Source: Nitrospira sp.
GTDB taxonomy: Bacteria; Nitrospirota; Nitrospiria; Nitrospirales; Nitrospiraceae
Direction: 5' to 3'
DNA length: 54,736 bases
Assembly (NCBI GenBank): GCA_029865485.1
Contig: JAOUGT010000004.1
Coordinates: forward strand, 1 to 54,736
Both the position numbers and the translations under genes were made by a program. Positions 40,761-50,870 of this stretch are shown here, piece after piece. The notes under the pieces were generated by a model, which saw only the letters and a list, made by a program, of their open reading frames with translations, ran no database searches and had not been told where the DNA came from. Every line of letters starts with the position of its first letter. Position 1 is the stretch's first letter.

Positions 40761-43061
40761 ATGATGCAGAATGTCCAGGAGCTCCAGCACAAGGTCGATC
40801 ATGCGGAACATCTGAAGCGTATCACCGCACAAATTCACGCAGCCAGCCATCTTGACCACATCCTCCTTGATCTTCACAAGGACATCCTCAGCGTCTTTGA
40901 TGCTCAAGACCTGACGCTCTTCGCGTTCGACTCGGAGAAGAAGGAAATCTTCTCGAAGGTTCCCCATCTCGACGGCGCCGAAGAAGTCCGTATTCCGATT
41001 AGCGAGCAGAGCTTGGCCGGATTCTGTGCGAAGTACCTTCGCCCCGTCAATATCACCGATGCGTACAACCTTGCAGAACTGCGCGCGATCCACCCGGCGT
41101 TGCTCCACGACACGTCCTACGACAAACGCACCGGCTTCAGGACCAAACAAGTCCTGACCTACCCGGTCGTGGCAGACAATAAATACCTCATGGGCGTGCT
41201 CCAACTACTCAACAAAAAGAGTGGCAGTCGCTTTACGCGAAAGGACGAAGAAGCTGTCGACGAAATCGCCAAGGCCCTGGGCATCGCCTTTTTCAATCTC
41301 AAAAAAACATCCAAAAAGAATCCCACCAAGTTCGATCTCTTGGTCGGCAGCAACCGCATTACGCAGAACGATTTGGAGCAGGCGCTCGCCGATTCTCGCA
41401 AGGGCTTGAGCGACCTGGAAAGCATTTTGCTCGAAAAGTACAAGGTCCCGAAACTCGATCTCGGCAAATCCCTCGCCCAGTTCTACAAGTGTCCCTACAT
41501 TGAGTACAGCGAACGAACGATCGTTGATGCCGAACTGTTGAAGAACCTCAATGTCGACTACCTCAAAAAGAACCACTGGATGCCGCTGAAGCGGGACCGT
41601 ACGGCCATCGAGATCTTGACTGATGATCCAGGAGATCTGGACCGCGTCCAAGACATCAAGCGCACCTTCCCAGGACTCAATATTCGGTTCGCGGTCAGCC
41701 TTCGCCGTGACATTGCGCAGTTTCTCACGTCGGTAACTGGACAAAGTGACGGCGGAGGGCGGAAACTTGATGAAAATGTGTCTGATATTCTCGGTGAACT
41801 GGTCACTGAGGCGCAGGCCGAGGCCATGGAGGAATCTTCCGCCGCCGGGCTCGACGAGAACGACAGCGCCATCGTCCGGCTGGCCAACCAGATCATTGCC
41901 GACGCCTACCGTCAAAATGCTTCGGATATTCACATCGAACCGTATGGAGAGAAGCGAGAGACCCTGGTCAGGTTCAGAGTCGACGGGGACTGTTTCGAAT
42001 ATATGAAAATTCCGCAGAGCTACCGGCGTGCCATCGTCTCCCGACTCAAAATCATGGCCAGTCTGGACATCGCCGAGCGCCGCAAACCTCAAGATGGAAA
42101 GATTAAATTCAAACTTTCCGAGACAAAAGAAATCGAACTCCGCGTGGCCACACTTCCCACTGCTGGATATAACGAAGACGTGGTGATGCGTATCCTCGCG
42201 GCAAGCGAGCCACTGCCGCTCGACAAGATGGGATTCTCAGATCGCAATCTCCGAGTCCTCAAGGAAATATCGGAAAAACCCTACGGCATCATTTTATGTG
42301 TCGGTCCGACTGGCTCAGGGAAAACGACCACCTTGCACTCGGTCCTAGGGAACATCAACACCCCGGACATCAAGATCTGGACCGCGGAAGATCCAGTCGA
42401 AATTACTCAGTACGGACTGCGACAGGTGCAAGTCCAGCCAAAGATCGGGTTCACCTTCGCAAGTGCCATGCGGGCATTTCTTCGTGCCGACCCGGACGTC
42501 ATCATGGTGGGAGAAATGCGGGATAAGGAAACGGCCGACACCGGGATCGAGGCGTCCCTCACCGGCCATCTCGTCTTGAGCACCTTACATACCAACAGTG
42601 CGGTGGAGACCGTTACCCGCCTGCTCGATATGGGCTGCGACCCGTTCAGCTTTGCCGACGCAATGTTGGGCGTGTTGGCACAGCGGTTGGCTCGCCGGAT
42701 CTGCAAGGACTGCAAGGAACAGTATGTCGGAACCAAAGAGGAGTACGAAGAGCTCCGACAAGGATACGGGCCTGACTATTGGGACAAGCTTGATATCAAG
42801 CAAGATAATACGTTCAGGTTGACTCGCGGGAAAGGCTGTGAAACCTGCAATCGATCCGGCTTTAAGGGACGCGTGGCGCTACACGAACTACTCCTCGGAA
42901 CAGACCGCATGAAACGGATGGTGCAACAAAAGGCGCGCACTGAAGATATGTTGAAGGCTGCGCTTGAGGATGGGATGACTACGCTCGTCCAAGACGGGAT
43001 CCATAAAGTCATGCAAGGCCACACGACATATAAGGAAGTGAAAGCCGTCGCCATCAAATAG
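40761..43061 (+). CDS. GspE/PilB family ATPase with N-terminal GAF domain and MshEN-like region
   Basis: GAF-like residues about 10-180; GPTGSGKTTTLHSVL; EDPVEITQYGLRQVQV; CKDCKEQY...CETCNRSGFKGR zinc motif. Confidence 0.93.
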   Translation: MMQNVQELQHKVDHAEHLKRITAQIHAASHLDHILLDLHKDILSVFDAQDLTLFAFDSEKKEIFSKVPHLDGAEEVRIPISEQSLAGFCAKYLRPVNITDAYNLAELRAIHPALLHDTSYDKRTGFRTKQVLTYPVVADNKYLMGVLQLLNKKSGSRFTRKDEEAVDEIAKALGIAFFNLKKTSKKNPTKFDLLVGSNRITQNDLEQALADSRKGLSDLESILLEKYKVPKLDLGKSLAQFYKCPYIEYSERTIVDAELLKNLNVDYLKKNHWMPLKRDRTAIEILTDDPGDLDRVQDIKRTFPGLNIRFAVSLRRDIAQFLTSVTGQSDGGGRKLDENVSDILGELVTEAQAEAMEESSAAGLDENDSAIVRLANQIIADAYRQNASDIHIEPYGEKRETLVRFRVDGDCFEYMKIPQSYRRAIVSRLKIMASLDIAERRKPQDGKIKFKLSETKEIELRVATLPTAGYNEDVVMRILAASEPLPLDKMGFSDRNLRVLKEISEKPYGIILCVGPTGSGKTTTLHSVLGNINTPDIKIWTAEDPVEITQYGLRQVQVQPKIGFTFASAMRAFLRADPDVIMVGEMRDKETADTGIEASLTGHLVLSTLHTNSAVETVTRLLDMGCDPFSFADAMLGVLAQRLARRICKDCKEQYVGTKEEYEELRQGYGPDYWDKLDIKQDNTFRLTRGKGCETCNRSGFKGRVALHELLLGTDRMKRMVQQKARTEDMLKAALEDGMTTLVQDGIHKVMQGHTTYKEVKAVAIK

Positions 43062-43159
43062 CGGTTCAATCAACCGTCGCCTGCATTGCAGACTCCAGCT
43101 CTTCAGTTTCTACACACAACCAGATAGAATAGGCCCATTCTTACGGAGGTGCCCTTACC

Positions 43160-44392
43160 ATGCGAGCATCGATCTTCCTGCTTGCCTCACTCCTATTGCT
43201 CGGTGGATGCGAATCCGCGGACCGAGTGCTGACCAACACGGAACGAGTGCTCGGCAGTCGTACCGGACGGACCGTTCTCGACATTGCCACGGGGAAAGAC
43301 CCCAAACAAATACTCAAAGAGCGCGTCGATGCCTACCAGCGCGACCCCGAGGCCGTCCTCAGAGATCTGCGGACGATTCAACGCGATTTCAACACGATCA
43401 TGACTGCCCTGACAGGGAAGGTCCGACAGACCTGGGGCGAGAAGGAAGTCAAGATTCCGGAACAAAAAAAGTACGTCAAATATACCCAGAACTACATGAG
43501 CCGCACCATCGTCGATTTCGACAATGGGACAATCGTGGTGGAAACCCTGGACGACAAATCACCCAAAGAGAGTTTGAAAAACGCCATCGTGACAACCTTG
43601 CTGACACCGGACGACCCACGCTCTGTCGATCTGTTTTCCGATAAGCCGGTGACCCTGACCAGCGACCATGCTCCCTATTTACTAGGGCTGGTGCTGGATC
43701 AGGCAGGACAGCCGATCCGCACCCCAGCTCAGGCGGAAGCCTTTGCCGCATCCAGTCTCGAGAGCGCCAAGGCAAGGCCGGTCGACCAGAACGGCGTCAC
43801 AAAACAAGCGCTGATTGCCGAAATCAAGATGGTGGCGAACTTCTCGAACAAACAAGCGGACAAATATCGATCAACGGTCACCAGATTTGCCGAGCAATTC
43901 AAAATCAGCCCAAGCCTCATTTTTGCCGTGATTCGGACCGAGAGTAACTTCAACCCATTTGCCGTGAGCTCCGCTCCTGCCTTTGGTTTGATGCAGCTGG
44001 TTCCAACCAGCGGAGGTCGCGATGCGTATCGAAAAGCAAAGGGGAAAGACACAATTCCCTCGCGCGAGTACCTATTCGACCCGGAGAACAACATCGAACT
44101 CGGCAGCGCCTATCTGAACGTCCTGTCGTACAACCTGCTTGAACAGGTCGATAATGAGGTGTCACGAGAATATTGTGTCATCTCGGCATATAACACCGGA
44201 ACGGGAAATGTCTTCAAGGCGTTTGCGGCCAACTCCACGTCCGCCGTCAATCAGATTAACAGCCTTGAGCCGCCGGCCGTCTATGACCGGTTACGCACCA
44301 ATCTCCCGTATCAAGAAACCAGAGACTATCTGGTGAAAGTCGTGGGCTTTCGCAAGCAGTTTGTTTCGCTGGCAGACGGCCCCGGGCGTTGA
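43160..44392 (+). CDS. MltC-like membrane-bound lytic murein transglycosylase
   Basis: Lipobox LLLLGGC; SLIFAVIRTESNFNPFAVSSAPAFGLMQLVP; MltC-type N-terminal domain. Confidence 0.9.
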   Translation: MRASIFLLASLLLLGGCESADRVLTNTERVLGSRTGRTVLDIATGKDPKQILKERVDAYQRDPEAVLRDLRTIQRDFNTIMTALTGKVRQTWGEKEVKIPEQKKYVKYTQNYMSRTIVDFDNGTIVVETLDDKSPKESLKNAIVTTLLTPDDPRSVDLFSDKPVTLTSDHAPYLLGLVLDQAGQPIRTPAQAEAFAASSLESAKARPVDQNGVTKQALIAEIKMVANFSNKQADKYRSTVTRFAEQFKISPSLIFAVIRTESNFNPFAVSSAPAFGLMQLVPTSGGRDAYRKAKGKDTIPSREYLFDPENNIELGSAYLNVLSYNLLEQVDNEVSREYCVISAYNTGTGNVFKAFAANSTSAVNQINSLEPPAVYDRLRTNLPYQETRDYLVKVVGFRKQFVSLADGPGR

Positions 44393-44442
44393 TCCCCTGG
44401 CGGCAATCAACGCACTCGTCCAGCACGTTCCACGGAGGAGAA

Positions 44443-44847
44443 TCAGGCGGTCAGTCTGGCCTCGGGCTTCGACTGATGAGTCATGAAGGCCTGAAGGTGT
44501 TGGTTGTCGTGAGGAGACAGCCCCTCAAACTCTACCCCATAAATCTGTTCCTTGCCCCAGCGAACGGTCGCAGTTTCAATCACCATCGATGCTGACTGAG
44601 TCGGCAATCGCAACTGCATGGCAATGCGGTCACCAGGCGTAATCACCGCTTCCGTCATGACCCGCACCCCTTTTTCCGACACATCATAGACGATCCCTAC
44701 CCCTTGTTCGGACACGCCGTTTCTCAAGCGCCCCACACGCGCAAACGAACAGGGAAAGGGAGCCGACACGCGGACCCGCGGATATCGGCGCAACTGAGGC
44801 ACACTCCTTACACCATTTGAATTGAAGTCTGGATCATCCATGATCAT
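44443..44847 (-). CDS. PilZ domain protein
   Basis: RRYPRVRVSAPFPCSF...VYDVSEKGVRVMTEAVITPGDRIAMQLRLP. Confidence 0.82.
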   Translation of the reverse strand: MIMDDPDFNSNGVRSVPQLRRYPRVRVSAPFPCSFARVGRLRNGVSEQGVGIVYDVSEKGVRVMTEAVITPGDRIAMQLRLPTQSASMVIETATVRWGKEQIYGVEFEGLSPHDNQHLQAFMTHQSKPEARLTA

Positions 44848-45228
44848 CTACTCCTCCTCCCTGGCTGTGGCATTCATGTACGCCACCAACTGCTGAGACG
44901 CCGACTCGGACACCATCCGGAATGCAAGTCCATGGAACTGATGATTCCGCCAACACACAGTCGCAACCGCGACTTCTGCCGGAGGAGCGCTCTTAGTCAA
45001 TCGGAGGGTCAGGGACACCTGATCACCCGGCTCGATCGGCGCATCCGTACTGACACAGACCCCGCCGGTCGACAGATCATGAACCAGGCCGACATCATGC
45101 ACGGATTTGCGAAACCACCGGCCTGCGCGCAGTGAAGAAAGAGAACAACTGAAAGGCGTAAGAATCCGAACCCGAGGGTATCGCCGTGGCTTGCTGACAG
45201 TCGCACTCGGCTGTTGAATCGTTTGCAT
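44848..45228 (-). CDS. PilZ domain protein (tandem paralogue)
   Basis: RRYPRVRILTPFSCSL...VHDLSTGGVCVSTDAPIEPGDQVSLTLRL. Confidence 0.84.
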   Translation of the reverse strand: MQTIQQPSATVSKPRRYPRVRILTPFSCSLSSLRAGRWFRKSVHDVGLVHDLSTGGVCVSTDAPIEPGDQVSLTLRLTKSAPPAEVAVATVCWRNHQFHGLAFRMVSESASQQLVAYMNATAREEE

Positions 45229-45231
45229 GAC

Positions 45232-45266
45232 CCACCTCGTGAGGACTACTGTATCTCACGAGGTGG
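45232..45266 (-). promoter_or_regulatory. 5'UTR hairpin sequestering the Shine-Dalgarno of the first PilZ gene
   Basis: Minus strand CCACCTCGTGAG-ATACAGTAGTC-CTCACGAGGTGG-GTC-ATG: perfect 12-bp stem, AGGTGG in the 3' arm. Confidence 0.65.
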
Positions 45267-45289
45267 ATTCTGCGAACTATTTTCCAACT

Positions 45290-46576
45290 TTATGTACGTA
45301 GTGCCGACGTCGTCCCATGTGACGACGGCTTGGCATGAGGCCGTCGACGGCTGCGGAATGGGCGGGATTGATCAGGTCTTGCCTGACTTCCAGCTGAACG
45401 ATTAGTCCGAGGAATATCTTGGCCCTTGCTCGGACTTGCATGCACTGGAGGCCTGCTTCCTGGAACAACCGGAACGGCCTGTCCCAGAAGACGCTCGATC
45501 GCGCGGAGTTGTTGCGTATCTTCGCTGGTCACAAAACTCGTGGCACGGCCGGTCGTTTTCATCCGAGCCGTACGCCCGATCCGATGCACGTAGTCTTCGG
45601 GAACGTTCGGCAGGTCGAAATTGATCACGTGACCGATGTTGGCAACATCAATCCCACGGGCCGCAATATCCGTCGCCACCAGGACCCGAAAGGATCCTCG
45701 TCGAAAACCTTCCAGCGCGGCACGTCTCTGTGACAAGCTCCGGTCACCGTGCAACACCGCCACCCGATGACCCGCATGATCCAGCATGCGCCCGACTCGA
45801 TCGGCACGGTGCTTCGTTCGGGTAAAAACAAGCGCAGTATCTTTATCGGCCTCCAAGAGAGTCAAGAGCAGATCGGGCTTATCGGCATGCGAGGTATGAT
45901 GCACCGCTTGGGTCACGCCGTCAGCGGTTGTCGCGGATGGTGTAACCATGACGCGGACAGGGTTGTTGACACTGGCTTGAACCAACCGGGCGAGATCCGC
46001 CGGGAGCGTAGCCGAAAAGAGCAAGGTCTGCCGCTCCTCCGGTAATGCATCAAGAATCTGATTGATTTGAGGCGCAAAGCCCATATCCAACATCCGGTCT
46101 GCCTCATCCAACACCAACATCTTGATGGACGACAACAAAATGGTGCCGTTCCACATATGATCAAGAAGTCGACCCGGCGTCGCCACCAGGATATCCGGTC
46201 GCTGTCGCAAGCCTCGCACTTGGGCTTGCATGTCGGCGCCCCCCACGATGACGGTGGCCGAGATGCGCCGACTCCGTCCAAGTTTCTCAATCGTCGTCAG
46301 CGTCTGCAAGGCAAGCTCACGCGTCGGCGCAAGGATCAACGCTTTCGGCTGCCCTTTGGGCAAGGTGGACAACCGTTCAACCATCGGAATCACAAACGCC
46401 GCCGTTTTTCCCGTGCCGGTCTGGGCGCATCCGATCACATCTCGTCCCGCCAGAGCGGGAGGGATGGCTTGTTCTTGAATAGGAGTTGGTGAAACAAACC
46501 TGGCATCAGCCAGGTCCTGTAAAAGAGCCTCGGACAAGCCGAGGGCATGAAAAGTGCGTGAAACAGACGTATCCAC
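45290..46576 (-). CDS. DEAD/DEAH box RNA helicase (RhlE-like)
   Basis: GCAQTGTGKTAAFVIP, LVLDEADRMLDMGF, FSATLP, HRIGRTAR. Confidence 0.95.
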   Translation of the reverse strand: MDTSVSRTFHALGLSEALLQDLADARFVSPTPIQEQAIPPALAGRDVIGCAQTGTGKTAAFVIPMVERLSTLPKGQPKALILAPTRELALQTLTTIEKLGRSRRISATVIVGGADMQAQVRGLRQRPDILVATPGRLLDHMWNGTILLSSIKMLVLDEADRMLDMGFAPQINQILDALPEERQTLLFSATLPADLARLVQASVNNPVRVMVTPSATTADGVTQAVHHTSHADKPDLLLTLLEADKDTALVFTRTKHRADRVGRMLDHAGHRVAVLHGDRSLSQRRAALEGFRRGSFRVLVATDIAARGIDVANIGHVINFDLPNVPEDYVHRIGRTARMKTTGRATSFVTSEDTQQLRAIERLLGQAVPVVPGSRPPVHASPSKGQDIPRTNRSAGSQARPDQSRPFRSRRRPHAKPSSHGTTSALRT

Positions 46577-46877
46577 TAAACTATCCTTTCAGTTTGATCG
46601 CATTATGACGGGATCAGAGAACCGAGGGGAGAAACAACCGGGGCTGGTGCCGCTCCAAACTGGACCTGGTCGCGATGCGATCGCGAAGTCCGTTATGGCT
46701 GAAGCATTTCTCTCGCCGGACTAGCACAAGTGAAATGTAGCGTTACCATACCCTATCGGTCTTGATACGTCAACTCGTACTGAGTTTGCTGTCAGGCTCG
46801 CAGGCCTGAGGCAGCAGTCACCGACGATGGGGCTTTCGCCCTACACCAAGACCATCTTAACCTTCACCCACGTTGAA

Positions 46878-46894
46878 GGATTATGAGATAATCC
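46878..46894 (+). other. Short inverted repeat just upstream of permease start
   Basis: GGATTAT-GAG-ATAATCC, 4 nt before ATG at 46899. Confidence 0.45.
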
Positions 46895-46898
46895 GTCT

Positions 46899-48713
46899 AT
46901 GTTTCTGAAGCGCTGGTTGGTTGGAGACCCCCTGAAGACCGCTCAAGCAAGGCATGAACGGCTCTCCAAAACAATTGCACTTGCCATCTTCTCATCGAAC
47001 GCCATTTCGTCCGTCGCCTATGGGACGGAAGAAATCCTCCTCGTCTTGATTCTCGCCGGTCCAGCAGCCATCGCCTGGTCGATTCCTGTCAGCTTCGCCA
47101 TCTTGTTTCTCGTGGTGATGTTGACGATCTCCTACCGGCAAATCATCCACGAATATCCTGAAGGAGGTGGGGCCTACGTCGTTGCACGGACAAACCTGGG
47201 TGACCGGCCGGCTCTCGTGGCGGCGGCAGCCCTGATGATCGACTATGTCCTGACCGTGGCGGTCAGCGTGGCTGCCGGCATTGCAGCCCTGACATCTGCC
47301 ATCCCAAGTTTATTCGTTCACCGCGAAGCCCTTGGATTGGTCGCCATTCTGTTCATGATCATCATGAATCTCCGTGGAGTTCGCGAGTCCGGAAAGTTTT
47401 TTGCGATTCCGACTTATTTTGCCATCGGAGCCCTTGGCCTTCTGGTTCTCCTGGGGACCGTTCGATCGCTCGCAAGTGCCGGCACGGTCCTCCCCCCCTC
47501 CACCCCTGTCGAGACAGAAGCGCTGACCCTGTTTCTCATTCTCCGCGCCTTTGCAGCAGGATGCTCAGCGGTGACCGGAATGGAAGTGATTTCAAACGGG
47601 GTCAAGGCCTTTCGTCCCCCAGAGCCACAGAACGCCGCCATCACGATGGTCTGGATGTCCGCGATCCTGGCCTCGCTCTTCATGGGTATCAGTTGGATGG
47701 CCTATCACTATGGCATTTTGGCGAAGGTCGATGAAACCGTCATTTCTCAACTCGCTCGATTGACGTTCGGCACAGGCCCCATCTACTACTCCGTACAAAT
47801 CGGTACCATGGCCTTGTTGGTCTTGGCTGCAAACAGTGCCTTTGCCGGGTTTCCACACCTGGCGTCGATTCTGGCCCGCGACGGGTTCATGCCGCATCAG
47901 ATGGCGACATTCGGCGATCGGCTGGTGTTCTCGAACGGCATTATCATCCTTGGGTTCTTTGCCTGCCTGCTGCTCGTCATCTTCGAGGGAGACACCCATG
48001 GATTGATCCCTTTGTACGCCATCGGGGTGTTTGCCTCGTTTACGCTCTCTCAGGCCGGTATGGTCAAACGATGGCTCGTCAAAAAGGGACCTCACTGGCA
48101 GACGAAACTGATCGTCAACGGAGCCGGCGCCCTGACGACCGGCATTGCGACGATTATCATCGCCAGCACCAAGTTCATGCAGGGAGCCTGGATCGTCTTC
48201 GTCTTGGTGATGATTTTATTATTGATGTTCCAAGGCATTCGTTCGCACTATAAGGCCGTCAGCGAGCAGATCGCGCTGGACCGTCGAGGGGAACGACCGC
48301 CATTGCCTCGGCGCAATATCGTCATTATTCCCGTCAGCGGGATGAATCGTGCCGTGGTTCGCGCACTGGACTATGCGAGGAGTCGCCCAGGCGAAATTCG
48401 GGCCGTGTTCATCGACGTGGATCCCGAGGAGAGCGCCAAGGTCAAGATCCAGTGGGCCCAATGGGGAGGCGGCGTGAATTTGATCGCGCTGTCCTCACCC
48501 TATCGCTCAGTTCTTGGGTCGTTACTCGACTACGTCGAAGAAGTCCTCGAAAAGGATCAGAACACCTGGGTGACCGTCGTGATCCCGGAGATCCTTCCGG
48601 CACGGTGGTGGCAGAACATCCTCCATAACCAACGGGCGTTCATGCTCAAAGCCTCACTACTGTTCAAAGAGCGCGTGATTCTCATCGACGTCCCCTATCA
48701 TTTGACGCGATGA
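46899..48713 (+). CDS. APC superfamily permease, KimA-like (putative K+ uptake)
   Basis: SKTIALAIFSSNAISSVAYGTEEILLVL; YPEGGGAYVVARTNLG; cytosolic C-terminal domain. Confidence 0.88.
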   Translation: MFLKRWLVGDPLKTAQARHERLSKTIALAIFSSNAISSVAYGTEEILLVLILAGPAAIAWSIPVSFAILFLVVMLTISYRQIIHEYPEGGGAYVVARTNLGDRPALVAAAALMIDYVLTVAVSVAAGIAALTSAIPSLFVHREALGLVAILFMIIMNLRGVRESGKFFAIPTYFAIGALGLLVLLGTVRSLASAGTVLPPSTPVETEALTLFLILRAFAAGCSAVTGMEVISNGVKAFRPPEPQNAAITMVWMSAILASLFMGISWMAYHYGILAKVDETVISQLARLTFGTGPIYYSVQIGTMALLVLAANSAFAGFPHLASILARDGFMPHQMATFGDRLVFSNGIIILGFFACLLLVIFEGDTHGLIPLYAIGVFASFTLSQAGMVKRWLVKKGPHWQTKLIVNGAGALTTGIATIIIASTKFMQGAWIVFVLVMILLLMFQGIRSHYKAVSEQIALDRRGERPPLPRRNIVIIPVSGMNRAVVRALDYARSRPGEIRAVFIDVDPEESAKVKIQWAQWGGGVNLIALSSPYRSVLGSLLDYVEEVLEKDQNTWVTVVIPEILPARWWQNILHNQRAFMLKASLLFKERVILIDVPYHLTR

Positions 48714-49774
48714 CCATGCGTCGTGAAGCGTGGCTTGGAAAACGTGACGCGCAGCGTCGGATCTCTCGCCTCGCTCTCTTCACCGCGTGCCTTGCAATGG
48801 CTTCGCCGGTTCATGCCTTCACAATCACTGAGCCAGCAGAAGGTGCCCAGCTCGCGGCAGGAACCACCATGACAGCGCGTGTGGATTTGGGCAAAGACGC
48901 CGGCATCGTCAAGGTCCGCTACTACTGGTACAACGAGCAGGATGAGGTCCTAGTCGAACAGGATGACGCAACCGCCACAGGGTCCATCGTGGCACCAGTC
49001 GCCATGGTGAGCTCCCTCGAACAGGAGCCTGCGTTTGGCGGTCCACTCAAGGTTCCACAGGACAGCATTGGGCCGATGCGCCTCTTGGCTGTGGCTGAGA
49101 TTTCTCGTGGACGATTGGGAACCAGATCCGTGTTCGATGAAGTGATCGTACAGGTCACGCCCCCTGCCCCCCTCACCACGATTGACTTTGAAACAGAGAA
49201 GCCGTTGCAACTGGGACGAGCCGGGCAATCGTCGGCCTTCGGCCATGTCGATTCGTTGGGAAAAGTCTTTGCCCTTCCCATCGTCGGTGAGTTTGCCGAC
49301 GGCATCACCCGACGGATCAGTTCACCGGCCAGTGGAACCACCTATACCACATCAAATACTCGAGTGATTAAGATTGTAGGGGACGGACTACTTCAGATTG
49401 TCGGCAATGGCAAAGCCACCATCACTGTCACCAATCGTGGCAAACAAGCCTCACTGGACGTCGACGTCAATGTGAATGACGAACCGAATGAACCACCGAT
49501 TGCCGATGCCGGGACGAACAAATCCGTCAAGGCCGGTACCAGAGTAAAGCTGAGTGGACTTAAGAGCCGCGATCCTGAAGGCGAAGCGCTCTACTATAGT
49601 TGGAGCCAAGTGCGCGGCAGCAAGGTCTCGCTGCTCGATGCCAACAACTCAGAGGCGTCCTTCCTCGCACCAGCCGTCTCAGAGCCGAGAATGTATCGTT
49701 TTAAACTGCGCGTGACCGACAAGAAGGGCGCCGACAGCTCGCCGGCATTTGTAGATGTGACGGTGGAGCCGTAA
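48710..49774 (+). CDS. Exported protein with C-terminal PKD/Ig-like domain
   Basis: Signal peptide; IADAGTNKSVKAGTRVKLSGLKSRDPEGEALYYSWSQVRG...YRFKLRVTDKKG. Confidence 0.78.
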   Translation: MTMRREAWLGKRDAQRRISRLALFTACLAMASPVHAFTITEPAEGAQLAAGTTMTARVDLGKDAGIVKVRYYWYNEQDEVLVEQDDATATGSIVAPVAMVSSLEQEPAFGGPLKVPQDSIGPMRLLAVAEISRGRLGTRSVFDEVIVQVTPPAPLTTIDFETEKPLQLGRAGQSSAFGHVDSLGKVFALPIVGEFADGITRRISSPASGTTYTTSNTRVIKIVGDGLLQIVGNGKATITVTNRGKQASLDVDVNVNDEPNEPPIADAGTNKSVKAGTRVKLSGLKSRDPEGEALYYSWSQVRGSKVSLLDANNSEASFLAPAVSEPRMYRFKLRVTDKKGADSSPAFVDVTVEP

Positions 49775-49856
49775 GCTAGATTTAGGGGATGATCTGAGCC
49801 TTACGTCATACACATCCAAGCGTTTGAGTTGTGATCAATGAACGAGAAGAAGTGAC

Positions 49857-50531
49857 ATGGACAAGTTGACTGAGCAAGGTTACCTGATTGTCCCCAATGT
49901 CTTCTCGAAAGAGGAATGTGATCAGCTTCTCGAGGAGTTAGCTAATTGGACAGTCGGTAGAGGCAGAGCTGGGATTCGACACCTCATGAGCTGTCCAGCG
50001 ATCTCATCGTTTGCTCGTGACAAACGCTTGCAAACTATTGCTGCGACGGCACTCATGGAAACTGCCATCCCATACCGCGCTACACTGTTCGAAAAATCCC
50101 AAGAGTCAAACTGGCTAGTAGTATGGCATCAGGACACAGCCCTGCCCTTAGAAAAAAGGTTTACTTCACCAGAGTGGGGGCCCTGGTCGACAAAATCCGG
50201 GATCATGTATGCCCATGCTCCTGCTTGGGCTTTGGAGCGTATCATCACCCTACGGATCCAATTGGATGCATGTGGTCAAGATGACGGCCCTCTGCGCGTT
50301 ATTCCAGGTTCCCACTTAAAAGGAATCCTGTCTGATTCAGATACGCAGCTCATCACCAAACATGAACCTTCCGTGGAGTGCCTCGTTCCGCGAGGAGGAG
50401 TGCTTGTTATGAAACCTCTTATCATCCATGCCTCTTCAAAATCCCATGGAAACACTCCTCGACGTGTGCTGCATATTGAGTATGCACCAGCCTCCGGTAT
50501 TTCCGAAACCGTCCAAATCGCCGTTGCCTAA
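49857..50531 (+). CDS. Phytanoyl-CoA dioxygenase (PhyH) family protein
   Basis: WHQDTALPL; GPLRVIPGSHLKG; LIIHASSKSHGNTPRRVLHIEYAP. Confidence 0.88.
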   Translation: MDKLTEQGYLIVPNVFSKEECDQLLEELANWTVGRGRAGIRHLMSCPAISSFARDKRLQTIAATALMETAIPYRATLFEKSQESNWLVVWHQDTALPLEKRFTSPEWGPWSTKSGIMYAHAPAWALERIITLRIQLDACGQDDGPLRVIPGSHLKGILSDSDTQLITKHEPSVECLVPRGGVLVMKPLIIHASSKSHGNTPRRVLHIEYAPASGISETVQIAVA

Positions 50532-50672
50532 ATCAGTTACACTGGAGTTCCCTACAAACAATTGACCAATCAGGGCCTGCTAAACACCTTGTGTATCGTT
50601 TGCCCTTCCCCAGTTTTTCCAATATACTGAAAGCACCTATAGGGTCCCACGCATTGCAAGGAGCCGAGGATC

Positions 50673-50870
50673 ATGACCACTGTAACGGTCTCCCTCTCTG
50701 ATGAAGAAATGCGCCGATTGGAAGAGCTGAGTAAGCGAGAAGGTTTGACTATTGAACAGATGGTCCGACTCGGTATCAATGACTTCATCGGCCAGCCAGA
50801 CGAATCCTTCCGTGCCGCTGCGCGGCGTATCATGGAGAAAAACGCCGAACTCTACCGTCGCCTCTCGTGA
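50673..50870 (+). CDS. Ribbon-helix-helix-like antitoxin
   Basis: MTTVTVSLSDEEMRRLEELSKREGLTIEQMVRLGINDFI; directly upstream of doc remnant. Confidence 0.75.
   Translation: MTTVTVSLSDEEMRRLEELSKREGLTIEQMVRLGINDFIGQPDESFRAAARRIMEKNAELYRRLS

Noticed and set aside
41205-42092. 295-aa minus-strand ORF
   Set aside because: Antisense to the well-supported GspE/PilB gene; high-GC shadow ORF.
46610-46890. Possible ydaO/c-di-AMP riboswitch ahead of the KimA-like permease
   Set aside because: Could not match the known consensus blocks; only a short inverted repeat is evident.
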